From contig NZ_JACBYS010000001.1 of assembly GCF_013408245.1 (NCBI RefSeq), positions 1,922,001 through 1,986,000 of the forward strand: 64,000 nt of DNA. The letters are read 5' to 3'. Positions within the stretch are counted from its first letter, which is position 1. The number at the start of each line of letters is the position of its first letter. The notes beneath the pieces were generated by a model. That model had not been told where the DNA came from and ran no database searches. It saw nothing but the letters and a program-made list of their open reading frames with translations. This document shows, in pieces, positions 42,764-52,232 of the stretch. The translations under genes and the position numbers were made by a program. The DNA comes from Duganella sp. 1224 (GTDB lineage Bacteria > Pseudomonadota > Gammaproteobacteria > Burkholderiales > Burkholderiaceae_D).

Positions 42764-43726
42764 ATGTGGAATGGCGTGTTGTGCGGTTTGCTGGCGGGAG
42801 CCATGTGGGGCATGGTGTTCATCGCGCCCGAGTTTCTGCGCGCCTTCACGCCGCTGGAGATGGCCTGTGGCCGCTATATCTGCTACGGCCTGATCGCCGC
42901 TGCAGCGATGTCCACCCGCCTGCCGCCGCTGTTGCGCCGGCTGGACCGCGGCGACATCGTCGCCATGATCAAGCATGCGCTGGCCGGCAACATCGTCTAC
43001 TACATGCTGCTGGCGCTGGGCGTGAAGCTGGCCGGGGTGGCGGCGACGTCGCTGATCATCGGCGTGCTGCCGATATCGGTGACGCTGGTCGGCCACAAGG
43101 ACCAGGGCGCGGTGCCGCTGCGGCAGCTGATCTGGCCGCTGCTGCTGGTGGCAGCCGGCATCGCCTGCATCAATCTGGACGTCTTTACGCATGATGCCGG
43201 CAATGGCCTGCCGCTGGCCAGCAAGCTGGCGGGCGTGCTGTGCGCCACCTGCGCGCTGGCCTGCTGGACCTGGTATTCGGTCGACAACGCCCGCTACCTG
43301 AAGCGCAATCCGCACTTCAGCAGCGGCGAGTGGTCGGCGCTGTATGGCGTCTCCAGCGGCCTAATCGCGCTGGCAATCGCGCTGGTCGCCCTCGCCTTAT
43401 TCCATGACCAGGTGACCGGCGCGGCGGGCGCCGCGAGCGGGCGCGACTGGGGCCTGTTCTGGCTGGTCAACGCGGTGATCGCGCTGGGCGCGTCGGCGAT
43501 CGGCAACCATCTGTGGAACGTGGCCAGCCGCAAGGTGCCGCTGACCTTGTCCGGCCAGCTGATCCTGTTTGAAACGCTGTTCGCGCTGCTGTACGGCTTT
43601 ATCTACAAGCAGCAGTGGCCGCGCGGGCTGGAAATGGCGGCCATGGTGCTGCTGGTGGCCGGCGTGATGTGGTCGGTGCGCGTGCACGCGCTGGAGGACA
43701 CCAGCGAGGCGCACGCCGGCGATTGA
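42764..43726 (+). CDS. EamA/DMT-family transporter
   Basis: 320 residues from ATG 42764 (GGAAAGAG about 7 nt upstream), starting at the first membrane helix (NGVLCGLLAGAMWGMVFIAPEFL). Ten helices in two similar halves, with PLEMACGRYICYG in the first half and LSGQLILFETLFALLYGFIY in the second, mark the drug/metabolite transporter superfamily. Exports a small metabolite or drug; the substrate is unknown. Confidence 0.92.
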   Translation: MWNGVLCGLLAGAMWGMVFIAPEFLRAFTPLEMACGRYICYGLIAAAAMSTRLPPLLRRLDRGDIVAMIKHALAGNIVYYMLLALGVKLAGVAATSLIIGVLPISVTLVGHKDQGAVPLRQLIWPLLLVAAGIACINLDVFTHDAGNGLPLASKLAGVLCATCALACWTWYSVDNARYLKRNPHFSSGEWSALYGVSSGLIALAIALVALALFHDQVTGAAGAASGRDWGLFWLVNAVIALGASAIGNHLWNVASRKVPLTLSGQLILFETLFALLYGFIYKQQWPRGLEMAAMVLLVAGVMWSVRVHALEDTSEAHAGD

Positions 43727-43731
43727 TGAAT

Positions 43732-44346
43732 TTAATCGAGCAGGCCGTTTTCGCTCAGCACGTCCTGCACCAGTTCCAGCCGCAGCACCGGATTTTCCTG
43801 CAGCAGCAGGCGCTGCTTTTCTTCGAGGTCGAGCCGCAGCAGCTCGCACCAGCGGTTGGCCACCCAGCCGGCTTCGTCCAGCCGGTATGGCGGCGCCAGC
43901 GACATATTGGCGGTGGAAATCTGTTTTTTCTGTAGCGAGCGGATCAGCGCGCCCAGGGCATTGGCCACATCCTGCTGTTCGCTGGGGATGGGCACCACCA
44001 TGTCCTCGGCCACCTCCTCCACCTCGGCCATCCACAAGCCGTGTTTCAGCTGCTCGGCGGACTTGATCTGGAAGCGCGTGGTGCCGATGCACGAGATTTG
44101 CAGCAGCCCCGGCAACGGCGCGGTCCAGTCGATGATGCGCGCCATGGTGCCGCAGGCGGACAGCGTTTCATGCTGATCCGGCACCCGCACCTCGCTGCCG
44201 TCCAACAAGGACACCACACCGAACTCCTCGCCCTTGGCGATGCAGCGCTTGACCAGGTCCAGATAACGCACTTCAAACACCTGCAAGGGCAAATGCCCGT
44301 CAGGGAACAGGATGGTTTTCAGCGGAAATAAAGGGATGGATGGCAT
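43732..44346 (-). CDS. Stand-alone Lon N-terminal (substrate-binding) domain protein
   Basis: 204 residues, equal to the PF02190 domain of Lon without ATPase or protease parts. Marks are IPLFPLKTILFPDGHLPLQVFEVRYLDLV, GVVSLLDGSEV, CGTMARI and the GLLQISCIGTTRFQI strand. A C-terminal helical part ends the protein. Such proteins are widespread; a role in protein binding or quality control is assumed. It faces the DMT gene tail-to-tail (5 bp). Confidence 0.9.
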   Translation of the reverse strand: MPSIPLFPLKTILFPDGHLPLQVFEVRYLDLVKRCIAKGEEFGVVSLLDGSEVRVPDQHETLSACGTMARIIDWTAPLPGLLQISCIGTTRFQIKSAEQLKHGLWMAEVEEVAEDMVVPIPSEQQDVANALGALIRSLQKKQISTANMSLAPPYRLDEAGWVANRWCELLRLDLEEKQRLLLQENPVLRLELVQDVLSENGLLD

Positions 44347-44380
44347 TTCGCTATCATCGCACGAAATAGCCCAGCCTGTG

Positions 44381-45661
44381 TCATGGCCGACGGAAAATCG
44401 TGCCGCCCTTGACCACCAGGCGCACCTGGCGCAGCGCGCCGATGTCCCGCGTGGGATCGCCCTGCACCGCCACCACGTCGGCCAGGTAACCGGCGCCGAT
44501 CCGTCCCAGCGTGGCGGACTGGTCCAGCACCGCCGCGTTGACCACGGTGGCGGCGCGCAAGGCTTCCAGCGGCGTCATGCCAAGCCGGACCATCCATTCC
44601 AGCTCGCGGGCGTTGTCGCCGTGGGCAAACACGCCCACATCGCTGCCGTTACCGATGGTGACGCCCAGCTTGCGCGCCAACTGGAAGGCGCGCGCGGCGG
44701 CCTGCATCGATGGCGTGGGCGCGCCGCCGCGCTGGTATTTCTGGAAGTATTCGCTGGTGGCCTCGGGCGCCGTCAAGGTCGGGAAATAAGCGACGTGGCG
44801 CTCGGCCATCAGCTTGAAGGTGGCCTCGCTGCCGGCATAGCCATGCTCGATGGTGTCGACGCCGGCCAGCGTGGCGCGGCGCATGCCCTCGTCGGTGCTG
44901 GCGTGGGCCGCCACCTTGCGGCCGGATTCATGCGCGGTCTGCACCAGCGCGTTCAGCTCGGCCTGGGTAAAGGTGGCGCGCGAACTGCCGTCGACGCCGG
45001 TGCGGTAGTCGGCATACACTTTGATCCAGTCGGCACCGCGCGCGCCCTGCTCGCGCACCGCCTTGACAACTTCGTCAACGCCACTGGCTTCCTGTGCGCC
45101 CTTGGGCAGATCGACATCGTCGCGGTAACTGCGCGGCGATGGGCCGTAGCTGCCGCTGGCGACGATCGCCCGGGTGGCGATAAACAGGCGCGGGCCGGGA
45201 ATCACGCCGTCATTAATCGCCTTTTTAATCGCCACGTCGGCATACAGCGCGCCTTCGGTGCCCAGATCGCGCAGGGTGGTAAATCCGGCTTGTAATGTGG
45301 CGGCGGCGTGGCGGCTGGCCAACAGCGTCCGGTATTCCACCGATTCCTTTAAGACCTGGTCATCCCACGAGGTTTCATTATAGGGATGCAGCAGCACATG
45401 CGAGTGCAAATCCATTAACCCCGGAATCAGCGTGGCGCCTGGCAGGTTGATACGTTCGGCGTCGGCCGGGATATTCAGTTGTTCCACCGGCCCGACCGCC
45501 GCGATCTTGCTGCCGCTGATAAGCACGGCCCAATTGGCATGCGGCTGGCCTTCGCCGGTCCACACCTGATCGGGCGTTAACAACGTATCGGCCGCCACCG
45601 CGGCGGACGAAAACAGGCCAATAACAAGGGAGAATAAGACGGTGAGACGGTTACGCTTCAT
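44381..45661 (-). CDS. Secreted metal-dependent amidohydrolase (imidazolonepropionase/Xaa-Pro-type)
   Basis: 426 residues from ATG 45661, the start of a signal peptide ending near AVAA; a longer start at 45721 lies within a terminator hairpin. Metal ligands: [10 protein letters not shown] (HxH), DWIKVYADY (lysine to be carbamylated), KVAAHA (His), TIEHGY (His) and [10 protein letters not shown] (Asp). The family cleaves cyclic amides or dipeptides; members close to this one are annotated as Xaa-Pro dipeptidases or amidohydrolases. Likely periplasmic. Confidence 0.9.
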   Translation of the reverse strand: MKRNRLTVLFSLVIGLFSSAAVAADTLLTPDQVWTGEGQPHANWAVLISGSKIAAVGPVEQLNIPADAERINLPGATLIPGLMDLHSHVLLHPYNETSWDDQVLKESVEYRTLLASRHAAATLQAGFTTLRDLGTEGALYADVAIKKAINDGVIPGPRLFIATRAIVASGSYGPSPRSYRDDVDLPKGAQEASGVDEVVKAVREQGARGADWIKVYADYRTGVDGSSRATFTQAELNALVQTAHESGRKVAAHASTDEGMRRATLAGVDTIEHGYAGSEATFKLMAERHVAYFPTLTAPEATSEYFQKYQRGGAPTPSMQAAARAFQLARKLGVTIGNGSDVGVFAHGDNARELEWMVRLGMTPLEALRAATVVNAAVLDQSATLGRIGAGYLADVVAVQGDPTRDIGALRQVRLVVKGGTIFRRP

Positions 45662-45681
45662 GGAGTGCGCCCGAAAATGAA

Positions 45682-45730
45682 AAAAGCTGGTATCGGGTTT
45701 ATGCGATATAAACCCTTGCACCAGCTTTTA
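45682..45730 (-). terminator. Strong hairpin terminator after the H-NS gene
   Basis: Nested stem of AAAAGCTGGT/ACCAGCTTTT and GGGTTTAT/ATAAACCC, followed on the minus strand by a T-run. It begins 9 bp after the H-NS stop and lies 20 bp before the amidohydrolase ATG, so it both ends the H-NS unit and insulates the next gene. Confidence 0.8.
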
Positions 45731-45738
45731 CTGAAGAA

Positions 45739-46029
45739 TTACTTAATCAGATAATCGTCTTTGTTCTTGCCTTCCAGCCATTTCGGTGCGCGGCCACGGC
45801 CGGTCCAGGTCTGGCCGGTGGCGTCGTCGCGGTATTTGGTTGGCACCGGTGCGCGTGGCTTGGCGGTCTTGGGCTTGGCGGCATTGCTCAGGTCGGCAAG
45901 GGTCAGGCCATAATCGCGCATGATGGTAGCGATTTGCTCTTTTGCCTTGGCAATTTCGTCCTTGCGGGCGTTTTCGGCCAGATTTTCCAGTTCAGCGATC
46001 TTGGCTTTGTATTCCTGGTAAGTCGTCAT
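45739..46029 (-). CDS. H-NS-family nucleoid protein (short, BpH3 type)
   Basis: 96 residues. An N-terminal coiled coil for dimer formation (about 1-45) is joined by a Lys/Pro/Ala linker to the DNA-binding core [21 protein letters not shown], which inserts the GRG motif in AT-rich minor grooves. Silences AT-rich or foreign genes and compacts DNA. AAGGAT lies upstream of the ATG. The 170-bp upstream gap is unusually AT-rich and could be bound by the protein itself. Confidence 0.95.
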   Translation of the reverse strand: MTTYQEYKAKIAELENLAENARKDEIAKAKEQIATIMRDYGLTLADLSNAAKPKTAKPRAPVPTKYRDDATGQTWTGRGRAPKWLEGKNKDDYLIK

Positions 46030-46199
46030 CTTATATCCTTGTTATCAGTGGGGGCAGATTTAAAAAACCACAAGTGACAATGTGTGAGATTTGATAGCCG
46101 CAATTTACCATAACTTTGCTGAGATATTCCAGATATATCCGAACAAATACCAATATAGCTATAAAAATGAATATTTTCCACAACTGTTTGGGGAATATA

Positions 46200-47114
46200 T
46201 CATTCACATAGCGGACGCGGTTGCGCACCCTCCGCCACCACTTTACGGATTAAATTGGCCAGCCGGCAGGTGCCGGGTCCGGCTAATTCCGGATTGGCCA
46301 CCACCAGCGATAAGGACAATTTACGGCGCTGGCCCACCCGCAATGGCAAAGGCTTGAGCAAGCCCTGCTCCAGTTGTTTTCTCATCTTATGTTCGGCTAG
46401 CCAGCCAAAGCCGATGCCATTACAAATCATTTCCATGCGCGTGTGCGGACTGGTGACGCTCCAGCGCTGATTGTTATTCAGCCAGCCGTGATCGCGCGGA
46501 TTCAGGGTGCCGGAATCGCGCACCACGATTTGCAGGTTGCGGCTGAGATCGTCGAGCTCCAGCTCGCGTCCCAGCGCATGCAGCGGATGACAGGGGTGGG
46601 CCACCGCGACAAATTCGATGTCCATCAGCGCATCACCCAGAAAGCCGGACGGCACGCGGCTGACGATGGCCAGATCGACCCGCTGTTCCAGCAGCGCGTC
46701 CTCCGAGCCGGACAGCACCGTCTCTTCCAGATTGACGCGCGTGTGGCGCGCCCACGGCTCGAATTCGCGCAGCACCTGCACCAGCAATTCGACCGGAAAC
46801 AGGCTATCGACCGCGATGCCGACCTGCGGCTCCCAGCCATCGGCCAGGCTGCCGGCCAGTTGCTCCAGCTGGAAGGCGTCGCCCAGCAGTTCGCGGGCCT
46901 TGTTGAGCAGGGCTTCCCCGGTGCGCGTCAGGCGCGCGCGGCGGCCATCGATTTCCAGCAGCTCCACGCCCAGCTGCTCCTGCAGCTTGGCCACCATGTA
47001 GCTGACCGACGATTGGCTGCGGTGCAGCGCCTCGGCCGCCTGCGAGTAGCCGCCGCATTCCACGATGGCCTGCAGCACCTGCCACTGCTCAAGCGTACTC
47101 TTGGGTATCTTCAT
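46200..47114 (-). CDS. LysR-family transcriptional regulator
   Basis: 304 residues from ATG 47114 (MKIPKSTLEQW); a GTG at 47135 would add seven residues. N-terminal winged helix: LQAIVECGGYSQAAEALHRSQSSVSYMVAKLQEQLGVELLEIDGRRARLT. The C-terminal two-thirds is a periplasmic-binding-type effector domain. No divergent partner lies next to it; the TonB receptor gene upstream is on the same strand, so the target is not obvious. Confidence 0.93.
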   Translation of the reverse strand: MKIPKSTLEQWQVLQAIVECGGYSQAAEALHRSQSSVSYMVAKLQEQLGVELLEIDGRRARLTRTGEALLNKARELLGDAFQLEQLAGSLADGWEPQVGIAVDSLFPVELLVQVLREFEPWARHTRVNLEETVLSGSEDALLEQRVDLAIVSRVPSGFLGDALMDIEFVAVAHPCHPLHALGRELELDDLSRNLQIVVRDSGTLNPRDHGWLNNNQRWSVTSPHTRMEMICNGIGFGWLAEHKMRKQLEQGLLKPLPLRVGQRRKLSLSLVVANPELAGPGTCRLANLIRKVVAEGAQPRPLCE

Positions 47115-47182
47115 GAGCGCCCCGAATAGATTCACCCGGAAATCATATCACCGTCAAAAGCAAATACCGCCAAGTCAAGCAC

Positions 47183-47268
47183 GTCGTTCCGGCGCAGGCC
47201 GGAACCCATAGAACGTTTGCAGAGCAAGACGCATGCAACGCATGGATTCCGGCCTCCGCCGGAATGAC
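47183..47268. repeat. Dispersed inverted-repeat (REP-like) element
   Basis: Two GC-rich hairpins, GTTCCGGCGCAGGCCGGAAC and GATTCCGGCCTCCGCCGGAAT, in opposite halves of an 86-bp stretch. The pattern CGTCATTCCGGCG...CGCCGGAATGACG is a common dispersed repeat in GC-rich proteobacteria. It lies between LysR and the TonB receptor and may act as a terminator or mRNA stabiliser. Confidence 0.75.
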
Positions 47269-47297
47269 AAATCAAACGCCAACTTAGCGGCATACCG

Positions 47298-49496
47298 TCA
47301 GAAGCGCGTCTCCACGGTCACGCGGAACTGGGTTTCGCCGTTGGCCACGGTGGTGCGGTTGAGGGTGCCGTTGCTGTCGCTGTACAGGCTCTCGGTGGTG
47401 TAGTCCTGCGCCAGCAGATTGGAGACGGCGATGCGCAGGTTGTTCTGCGCATCCAGCTTCCACAGCGCGTAGACGTCGAGGTCGCGCCGCACCGAGGTGT
47501 AGCCGCCCTGGGTGCCGCTCAGGCGCGCCAGGCCGCCGTTGCGGAAGCTGAAACTGCTGCCGGTGCTCAATTGGCCATCCGGCGTCTTGTAGTCGACGCC
47601 CAGCGTGGCGCTCAGCGGCACCTGCTGGTCCAGGCGGTTGTCCGGGCCGGGCACCGCCTCGACGCGCGACCAGTTGCGGCTGACGCTGGCGCGCAGGTCG
47701 AGCTTGGGCGCGTGCTCCATCAGCGCGCTGGCCGGGAACTTGGCCTCCAGTTCGACGCCGCGCGTTTCGGCGCGACCGTCGTTGATGGCGGACGACACCC
47801 AGCGCTGGTCCTCGTAGAACAAGCCCTGGTGGGTGTAATTCTGGATGCGGCGCACCGAGGCGCTGGCGCTCAGCAGGCCGCCTTCGCCCCAGTAATGCTC
47901 GAACGACGCGTCCAGCCCCAGCGCCAGCTCCGGCTTCAGATGGGGATTGCCACGACGGTCCGGCTCGGTCGGACTGTTGTTGGTGGAGGTGAACTTGCGC
48001 GGAATCAGCGCGGCGGTGCCGGGCGCCTTGTAGGTGCGGGTCAGCGCCACGCGCACCTGATCCTTCTTGTTGGGCAGCTTGATCAGCGTTTGCATCAGCG
48101 GGCTCAGCACGCTGGACCGGTTTTGCACGGCGTCGATGCTGCCGCCGTCGGCGCGGGTATCCAGCCCCTCCCAGCGCACGCCGGTATAGACCGACCACAA
48201 GGGCGTGATGCTCCACTCATCCTGGCCATACAGCGCCAGCCGCGCGACCTTGGCGGTGAAGCCCTCGTCGCTGTTGATCGGCACGGCGCCCGGCAGATCG
48301 GCGTCGCGCTGGACGCGGGTGTCGTCGCGCTGCGTGAAGCCGGCGTCCCAGCCCAGCGACAGCGCGTGCTCGACGGCGTCCGCACCGTCCGCGCCAGCTT
48401 TGCTGAACACAAACGGCGTGGAATACTTGCCCTGGGTGCTAAAGCCCTGCTCCGCACTCTCGCCGTGCACCGTGCGCACCAACGTGGCCGGGCCGCCGTT
48501 GTTGCCGCCGATTTGCAGCGAGTCCGAGGTATTGCGGGCATCGCTGATGGCCGCCTTCACATCCAGCTTGGCGCCCTGCTCCAGCTTGTGCACCCAGTTC
48601 AGGTCAGTGCGGCCGAAGGCGTTGTGGTTGCTGTAAGTGCTGTCGACGCGGTCGTAATCGGGCCGCAGGCCGAAGGCGATGTCGGTGCGGTTGCGGCTGC
48701 CGCCGGCGAAGCGGTTCCAGTTGAGGAAGGATTGCGAGGTCAGCGTATCGCCGCCGTCCAGCGTCCAGTTAATGCGCGGCGACAGATTGAAGCCGTCGCC
48801 CCGGCCGGCGTCGCGCGAAGTGATGGCGCGCGCCACATTGGCGACGCCGTCGGCATCGGCGCCATCCTCCCAGGTCGGCGTGGTGCGGTCATACATGAAG
48901 CGCCAGGCGTTGCCGCCGAACGAATACGACATCCCCTCCTTCTTGTCCGACATCTGCACGCTGACCGCCGGCGAGCTGGAGTGGCTGCTCTTGGCCTGGG
49001 TAAACTTGACCTCGTGCTGGGCCGGCTTGAGCGCCTTCTTCAGCACGATATTGATAGTGCCCGCGATCGACTGGGTGCTGAACTCGGCGCTGGCGGCGCG
49101 CAGCACCTCGATGCGCTCGATCACATCGGGCGCCAGGCTATCGATGGAAAACCCGGCCGGCGCGCGCTCGCCGTTGATCAGAATCTGCGTATAGCCGGCG
49201 CCGAGGCCGCGCATGCGGATCTCGCCGCCGCTGCGGCCGGCCGCGCCGGTGACGGTAATGCCCGGCACCCGCTTCAGCACATCGTTGATGGAAGTGTCGC
49301 CATACTTCTGGATCTCCTCGGCGCTGACGACGGTCTTGCTGGCCGTATCATCGCGACGCGGATCATACTTGGCGGCGGAACCCTTGATCTCCACCTTTTG
49401 CATCTCCTCCTGCTTGGGCGGCGCGTCCTCGGCGCGGGCGACGCTTGCGCAGCACAGCAGGACAGCGGCGGCAATCTGGGTCAGACGAATAGGCAT
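47298..49496 (-). CDS. TonB-dependent outer-membrane receptor
   Basis: 732 residues. Signal peptide to about ARA, a short N-terminal region with VEIKGSAAKYDPRRDDT, then a plug domain (SINDVLKRVPGITV, IRMRGLGAGYTQILINGERAP, IERIEVLRAASAEFSTQSIAGTINIVLKK) and a 22-strand barrel ending in aromatic F (RVTVETRF). Imports a scarce ligand such as a siderophore, vitamin B12 or oligosaccharide using TonB energy; the ligand cannot be told. No signal-transduction extension is visible. Confidence 0.95.
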   Translation of the reverse strand: MPIRLTQIAAAVLLCCASVARAEDAPPKQEEMQKVEIKGSAAKYDPRRDDTASKTVVSAEEIQKYGDTSINDVLKRVPGITVTGAAGRSGGEIRMRGLGAGYTQILINGERAPAGFSIDSLAPDVIERIEVLRAASAEFSTQSIAGTINIVLKKALKPAQHEVKFTQAKSSHSSSPAVSVQMSDKKEGMSYSFGGNAWRFMYDRTTPTWEDGADADGVANVARAITSRDAGRGDGFNLSPRINWTLDGGDTLTSQSFLNWNRFAGGSRNRTDIAFGLRPDYDRVDSTYSNHNAFGRTDLNWVHKLEQGAKLDVKAAISDARNTSDSLQIGGNNGGPATLVRTVHGESAEQGFSTQGKYSTPFVFSKAGADGADAVEHALSLGWDAGFTQRDDTRVQRDADLPGAVPINSDEGFTAKVARLALYGQDEWSITPLWSVYTGVRWEGLDTRADGGSIDAVQNRSSVLSPLMQTLIKLPNKKDQVRVALTRTYKAPGTAALIPRKFTSTNNSPTEPDRRGNPHLKPELALGLDASFEHYWGEGGLLSASASVRRIQNYTHQGLFYEDQRWVSSAINDGRAETRGVELEAKFPASALMEHAPKLDLRASVSRNWSRVEAVPGPDNRLDQQVPLSATLGVDYKTPDGQLSTGSSFSFRNGGLARLSGTQGGYTSVRRDLDVYALWKLDAQNNLRIAVSNLLAQDYTTESLYSDSNGTLNRTTVANGETQFRVTVETRF

Positions 49497-49601
49497 GATA
49501 CGAACCGGGCAAGTTTCAGTTGCCGAAATTATGCCTTGGTTTAGCCAGGATGTTCAGTATTTAGCAACAGAATCTCCTGTTTAGCCACATTTCATAAACA
49601 G

Positions 49602-49692
49602 CCACTCCGGGGTCAGGTCCGCCATTTCAACACGGCCTCAACCGCGTTGCGGTTGAGGCCGTGTTGAAATGGCGGACCTGACCCCGGAGTGG
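49602..49692. repeat. Perfect 44-bp inverted repeat upstream of psd
   Basis: Positions 49602-49645 are the exact reverse complement of 49649-49692, leaving a 3-nt loop. The arms contain GGGGTCAGGTCC, a motif seen in REP-type elements of related bacteria. The right arm ends 4 bp before the psd -10 box, so the -35 region lies inside the hairpin. Confidence 0.97.
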
Positions 49693-49696
49693 GCGC

Positions 49697-49702
49697 TATA
49701 AT
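49697..49702 (+). promoter_or_regulatory. Probable -10 box of the psd promoter
   Basis: Exact consensus TATAAT, 32 bp before the GTG start of psd. A -35 box at the right distance would be GGACCT inside the hairpin arm, a poor match, so the promoter may depend on an activator or on its -10 alone. Confidence 0.6.
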
Positions 49703-49734
49703 GCGCGATCGTTAATTTGTATGGATCTGCCACC

Positions 49735-50580
49735 GTGTCCGACCGCCTAGCCGTTTTGCCGCAATACCTGCTCCCCAAGGGAGCGCTGACCAATTTCGCC
49801 GGCCGCGTGGCCGGGGCGAAGGGCGGCGCTTACACGACGCGCCTGATCCGCTGGTTCGTCGGCAAGTATGACGTCAACATGAGCGAGGCGGCCAATCCGG
49901 ACATCGCCAGCTACAAGACCTTCAACGAGTTCTTCACCCGCGCCCTGCGCCCGGACGCCCGTCCGCTGGCCAGCGCTGCCTACGTGTGCCCGGTCGACGG
50001 CCGCATCAGCCAGTTCGGTGCCATCGAAGACGATCAGATCTTCCAGGCCAAGGGCCACAAGTTCAGCACCACCGCCCTGGTCGGCGGCGACGCGCAACTG
50101 GCCGCGCAGTTCCAGCACGGCAGCTTCGCCAACCTGTACCTGAGCCCGCGCGACTATCACCGCATCCACATGCCCATCGACGGCAAGCTGACCCGCATGA
50201 TTTACGTGCCGGGCGAGCTGTTTTCGGTCAATCCGACCACCGCGCGCGGCATCCCCGGCCTGTTCGCCCGCAACGAGCGCGTGGTGTGCGTGTTCGACAC
50301 CGCCCAAGGCCCGTTCGTGATGACACTGGTGGGCGCCACCATCGTCGGCAGCATGGCCACCGTCTGGCATGGCGTGGTCAACCCGCCGCGCCTGCCGCAG
50401 GTGACCGAGTGGACCTATGACGACCAGAACATCGTGCTCAAGCAAGGCGAGGAACTGGGCCGCTTCCTGCTCGGCTCGACCGTCGTCATGCTGTTCCAGA
50501 AGGATGTGCTGAAGTTCAATCCCGCCTGGCAACCGGCCGCGCCGGTCAAGCTGGGCGAGGAAATGGCGCAGCTCACATAA
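49735..50580 (+). CDS. psd: Phosphatidylserine decarboxylase
   Basis: 281 residues from GTG 49735, which matches the N-terminus of the E. coli enzyme (LPQYLLPKGALTNFAGR); a TTG at 49717 is too close to the promoter. Converts phosphatidylserine to phosphatidylethanolamine at the inner membrane. The conserved FNEFFTR, YLSPRDYHRIHMP and GATIVGS segments are present, and LGST supplies Ser248, at which the proenzyme cleaves itself to form the pyruvoyl group. Confidence 0.96.
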   Translation: MSDRLAVLPQYLLPKGALTNFAGRVAGAKGGAYTTRLIRWFVGKYDVNMSEAANPDIASYKTFNEFFTRALRPDARPLASAAYVCPVDGRISQFGAIEDDQIFQAKGHKFSTTALVGGDAQLAAQFQHGSFANLYLSPRDYHRIHMPIDGKLTRMIYVPGELFSVNPTTARGIPGLFARNERVVCVFDTAQGPFVMTLVGATIVGSMATVWHGVVNPPRLPQVTEWTYDDQNIVLKQGEELGRFLLGSTVVMLFQKDVLKFNPAWQPAAPVKLGEEMAQLT

Positions 50581-51495
50581 TCACACGCCGCCGGGGATGG
50601 CCTGGTCGAACGCCGCCTCCAGCATGTCGATGAAGACCCGGGTTTTGGCCGGCATCAGCCGCCGCCCGGGGAACACCGCCCAGCCCGTCACCTGCGGGAA
50701 CGACCACTCCGGCAGCACCCGCACCAGCTCGCCCCTTTGCAGATACGGCTGCGCCACCGCTTCGGTCGACGCGCCGATGCCGGTGCCGGCGGCAGCCATG
50801 CGCACCAGCAGCTCCGGCGAATTGGCCAGCAGGCGCACCGGCAGGTCGCGCGTCCACTCGGTTTTGTTGCGTGTCAGGGTCCAACGTATCAGCCCGTTCA
50901 TTCTTGGCGGCAGACTCAGCAGATCGTGCTTGAACAGATCGTCCGGATGCTCCGGCAGCCCGCGCAGATTGGTGTAACGCGGCGACGCGTACAGCGCCCA
51001 CGAACTGAACGTGATGCGCCGCGCCGCCAGCGTGGCATCGTCCGGTAGCGTGCCCATGCGCACTGCCAGGTCGAAACCTTCCGCCACCAGATCCACCCGT
51101 CGCGGCGACAAGTCCAGCTCCAGCGAAATGGCCGGATAGCGCTCCATGAAGCGCGCCAGCATCACTCCCACCGCACCGGTGGCGAAGTCGGCTGGCATCG
51201 ATACGCGCAACAAACCACTCGGCGCCACCTGCCGGTGCTGCACCAGCGCGCCGGCCGCCTCGGTTTCGTCCGCCACCTTTTGCGCATGCTCCAGCAGGCT
51301 GGCGCCAAATTCCGTCAACACCAGCTTGCGCGTGGTGCGCTGGAGCAGGCGCTCGCCCAGTTTCCCTTCCAACAGCGTGATGCGGCGAGAGACGGTCGAC
51401 TTGGGCAACTGCACGCGCTCCGCCGCCAGGCTAAAGCTGCCGCATTCCACAATGCGGGCAAACAGCAACAGGTCGCCAGGATCGATTTCCATCAT
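50581..51495 (-). CDS. LysR-family transcriptional regulator, likely controls azoR-pirin
   Basis: 304 residues. Winged helix at the N-terminus (LLFARIVECGSFSLAAERVQLPKSTVSRRITLLEGKLGERLLQRTTRKLVLTEFG), then an effector domain. It begins 113 bp from azoR in the divergent orientation, the usual layout for a LysR regulator and its target; the gap holds several ATTA/TAAT-type half-sites. Probable inducer: a quinone, azo compound or other electrophile (inference). Tail-to-tail with psd. Confidence 0.93.
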   Translation of the reverse strand: MMEIDPGDLLLFARIVECGSFSLAAERVQLPKSTVSRRITLLEGKLGERLLQRTTRKLVLTEFGASLLEHAQKVADETEAAGALVQHRQVAPSGLLRVSMPADFATGAVGVMLARFMERYPAISLELDLSPRRVDLVAEGFDLAVRMGTLPDDATLAARRITFSSWALYASPRYTNLRGLPEHPDDLFKHDLLSLPPRMNGLIRWTLTRNKTEWTRDLPVRLLANSPELLVRMAAAGTGIGASTEAVAQPYLQRGELVRVLPEWSFPQVTGWAVFPGRRLMPAKTRVFIDMLEAAFDQAIPGGV

Positions 51496-51608
51496 ATTGT
51501 TCCATCAGTGGATTAATGTTATCCATTTTAACGGCTTCCGAACGGGATTTGAAACGATTAAAGTAACTCCATCGACGCAGTACTCAACCAAATACAAGGA
51601 GCACCACC

Positions 51609-52208
51609 ATGAACATCCTGCAAATCAACTCCAGCGCCCGCAGCACCGGTTCCGAATCCACCCGCCTGGCGGACGCGCTGGTCGCCAAAATCAGCGCCGC
51701 CAACCCTGGCGCCACCGTTACCCGTCGCGACCTGGCCGCCCAACCGCACCCGGTCCTGGACGAAGCCGCGCTGCAGGCCCTGTTCACCCCGGCCGATCAA
51801 CGTACCGCCGCCCAAGCCGCCCGCGTAGCGCTGGACGATGCCCTGATCGCCCAGGCGCAAGCAGCCGACGTCATCGTGATCGGCGCGCCGACCTACAACT
51901 TCGGCATCACCGCCCAACTGAAAACCTGGTTCGACGCGATTGCCCGCGCCGGCGTGACCTTCAAATACGGCCCGACCGGCCCAGTAGGCCTGCTGACCGG
52001 CAAGAAAGTCTACGTCGCCCTGTCGCGTGGCGGCATCCACCGTGACGCGCCGACCGACACCCAACTGGCACACCTGAAGATGTTCCTGAGCTTCGTGGGC
52101 CTGACCGACGTGCAATACGTGTTCGCCGAAGGCCTGGGCATGGGTCCGGAAGCCGTCGCCAAGGCACAAGCGCAAGCCCAGGCGGAAATCGACGCCATTC
52201 TGGTATAA
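51609..52208 (+). CDS. azoR: FMN-dependent NADH-azoreductase
   Basis: 199 residues, flavodoxin-like fold. [17 protein letters not shown] binds FMN phosphate, and [25 protein letters not shown] is the family mark. Reduces azo dyes and quinones with NADH in a two-electron step, giving protection from thiol-reactive quinones. AAGGAG lies upstream of the ATG. The pirin gene follows after 24 bp, so both are probably induced together through the divergent LysR. Confidence 0.95.
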   Translation: MNILQINSSARSTGSESTRLADALVAKISAANPGATVTRRDLAAQPHPVLDEAALQALFTPADQRTAAQAARVALDDALIAQAQAADVIVIGAPTYNFGITAQLKTWFDAIARAGVTFKYGPTGPVGLLTGKKVYVALSRGGIHRDAPTDTQLAHLKMFLSFVGLTDVQYVFAEGLGMGPEAVAKAQAQAQAEIDAILV

Positions 52209-52232
52209 GCAATATCAACCAAGGAGAAAGCC

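Noticed and set aside
47183-47268. Possible insertion-sequence end
   Set aside because: No transposase or target duplication; fits a small dispersed hairpin repeat better.
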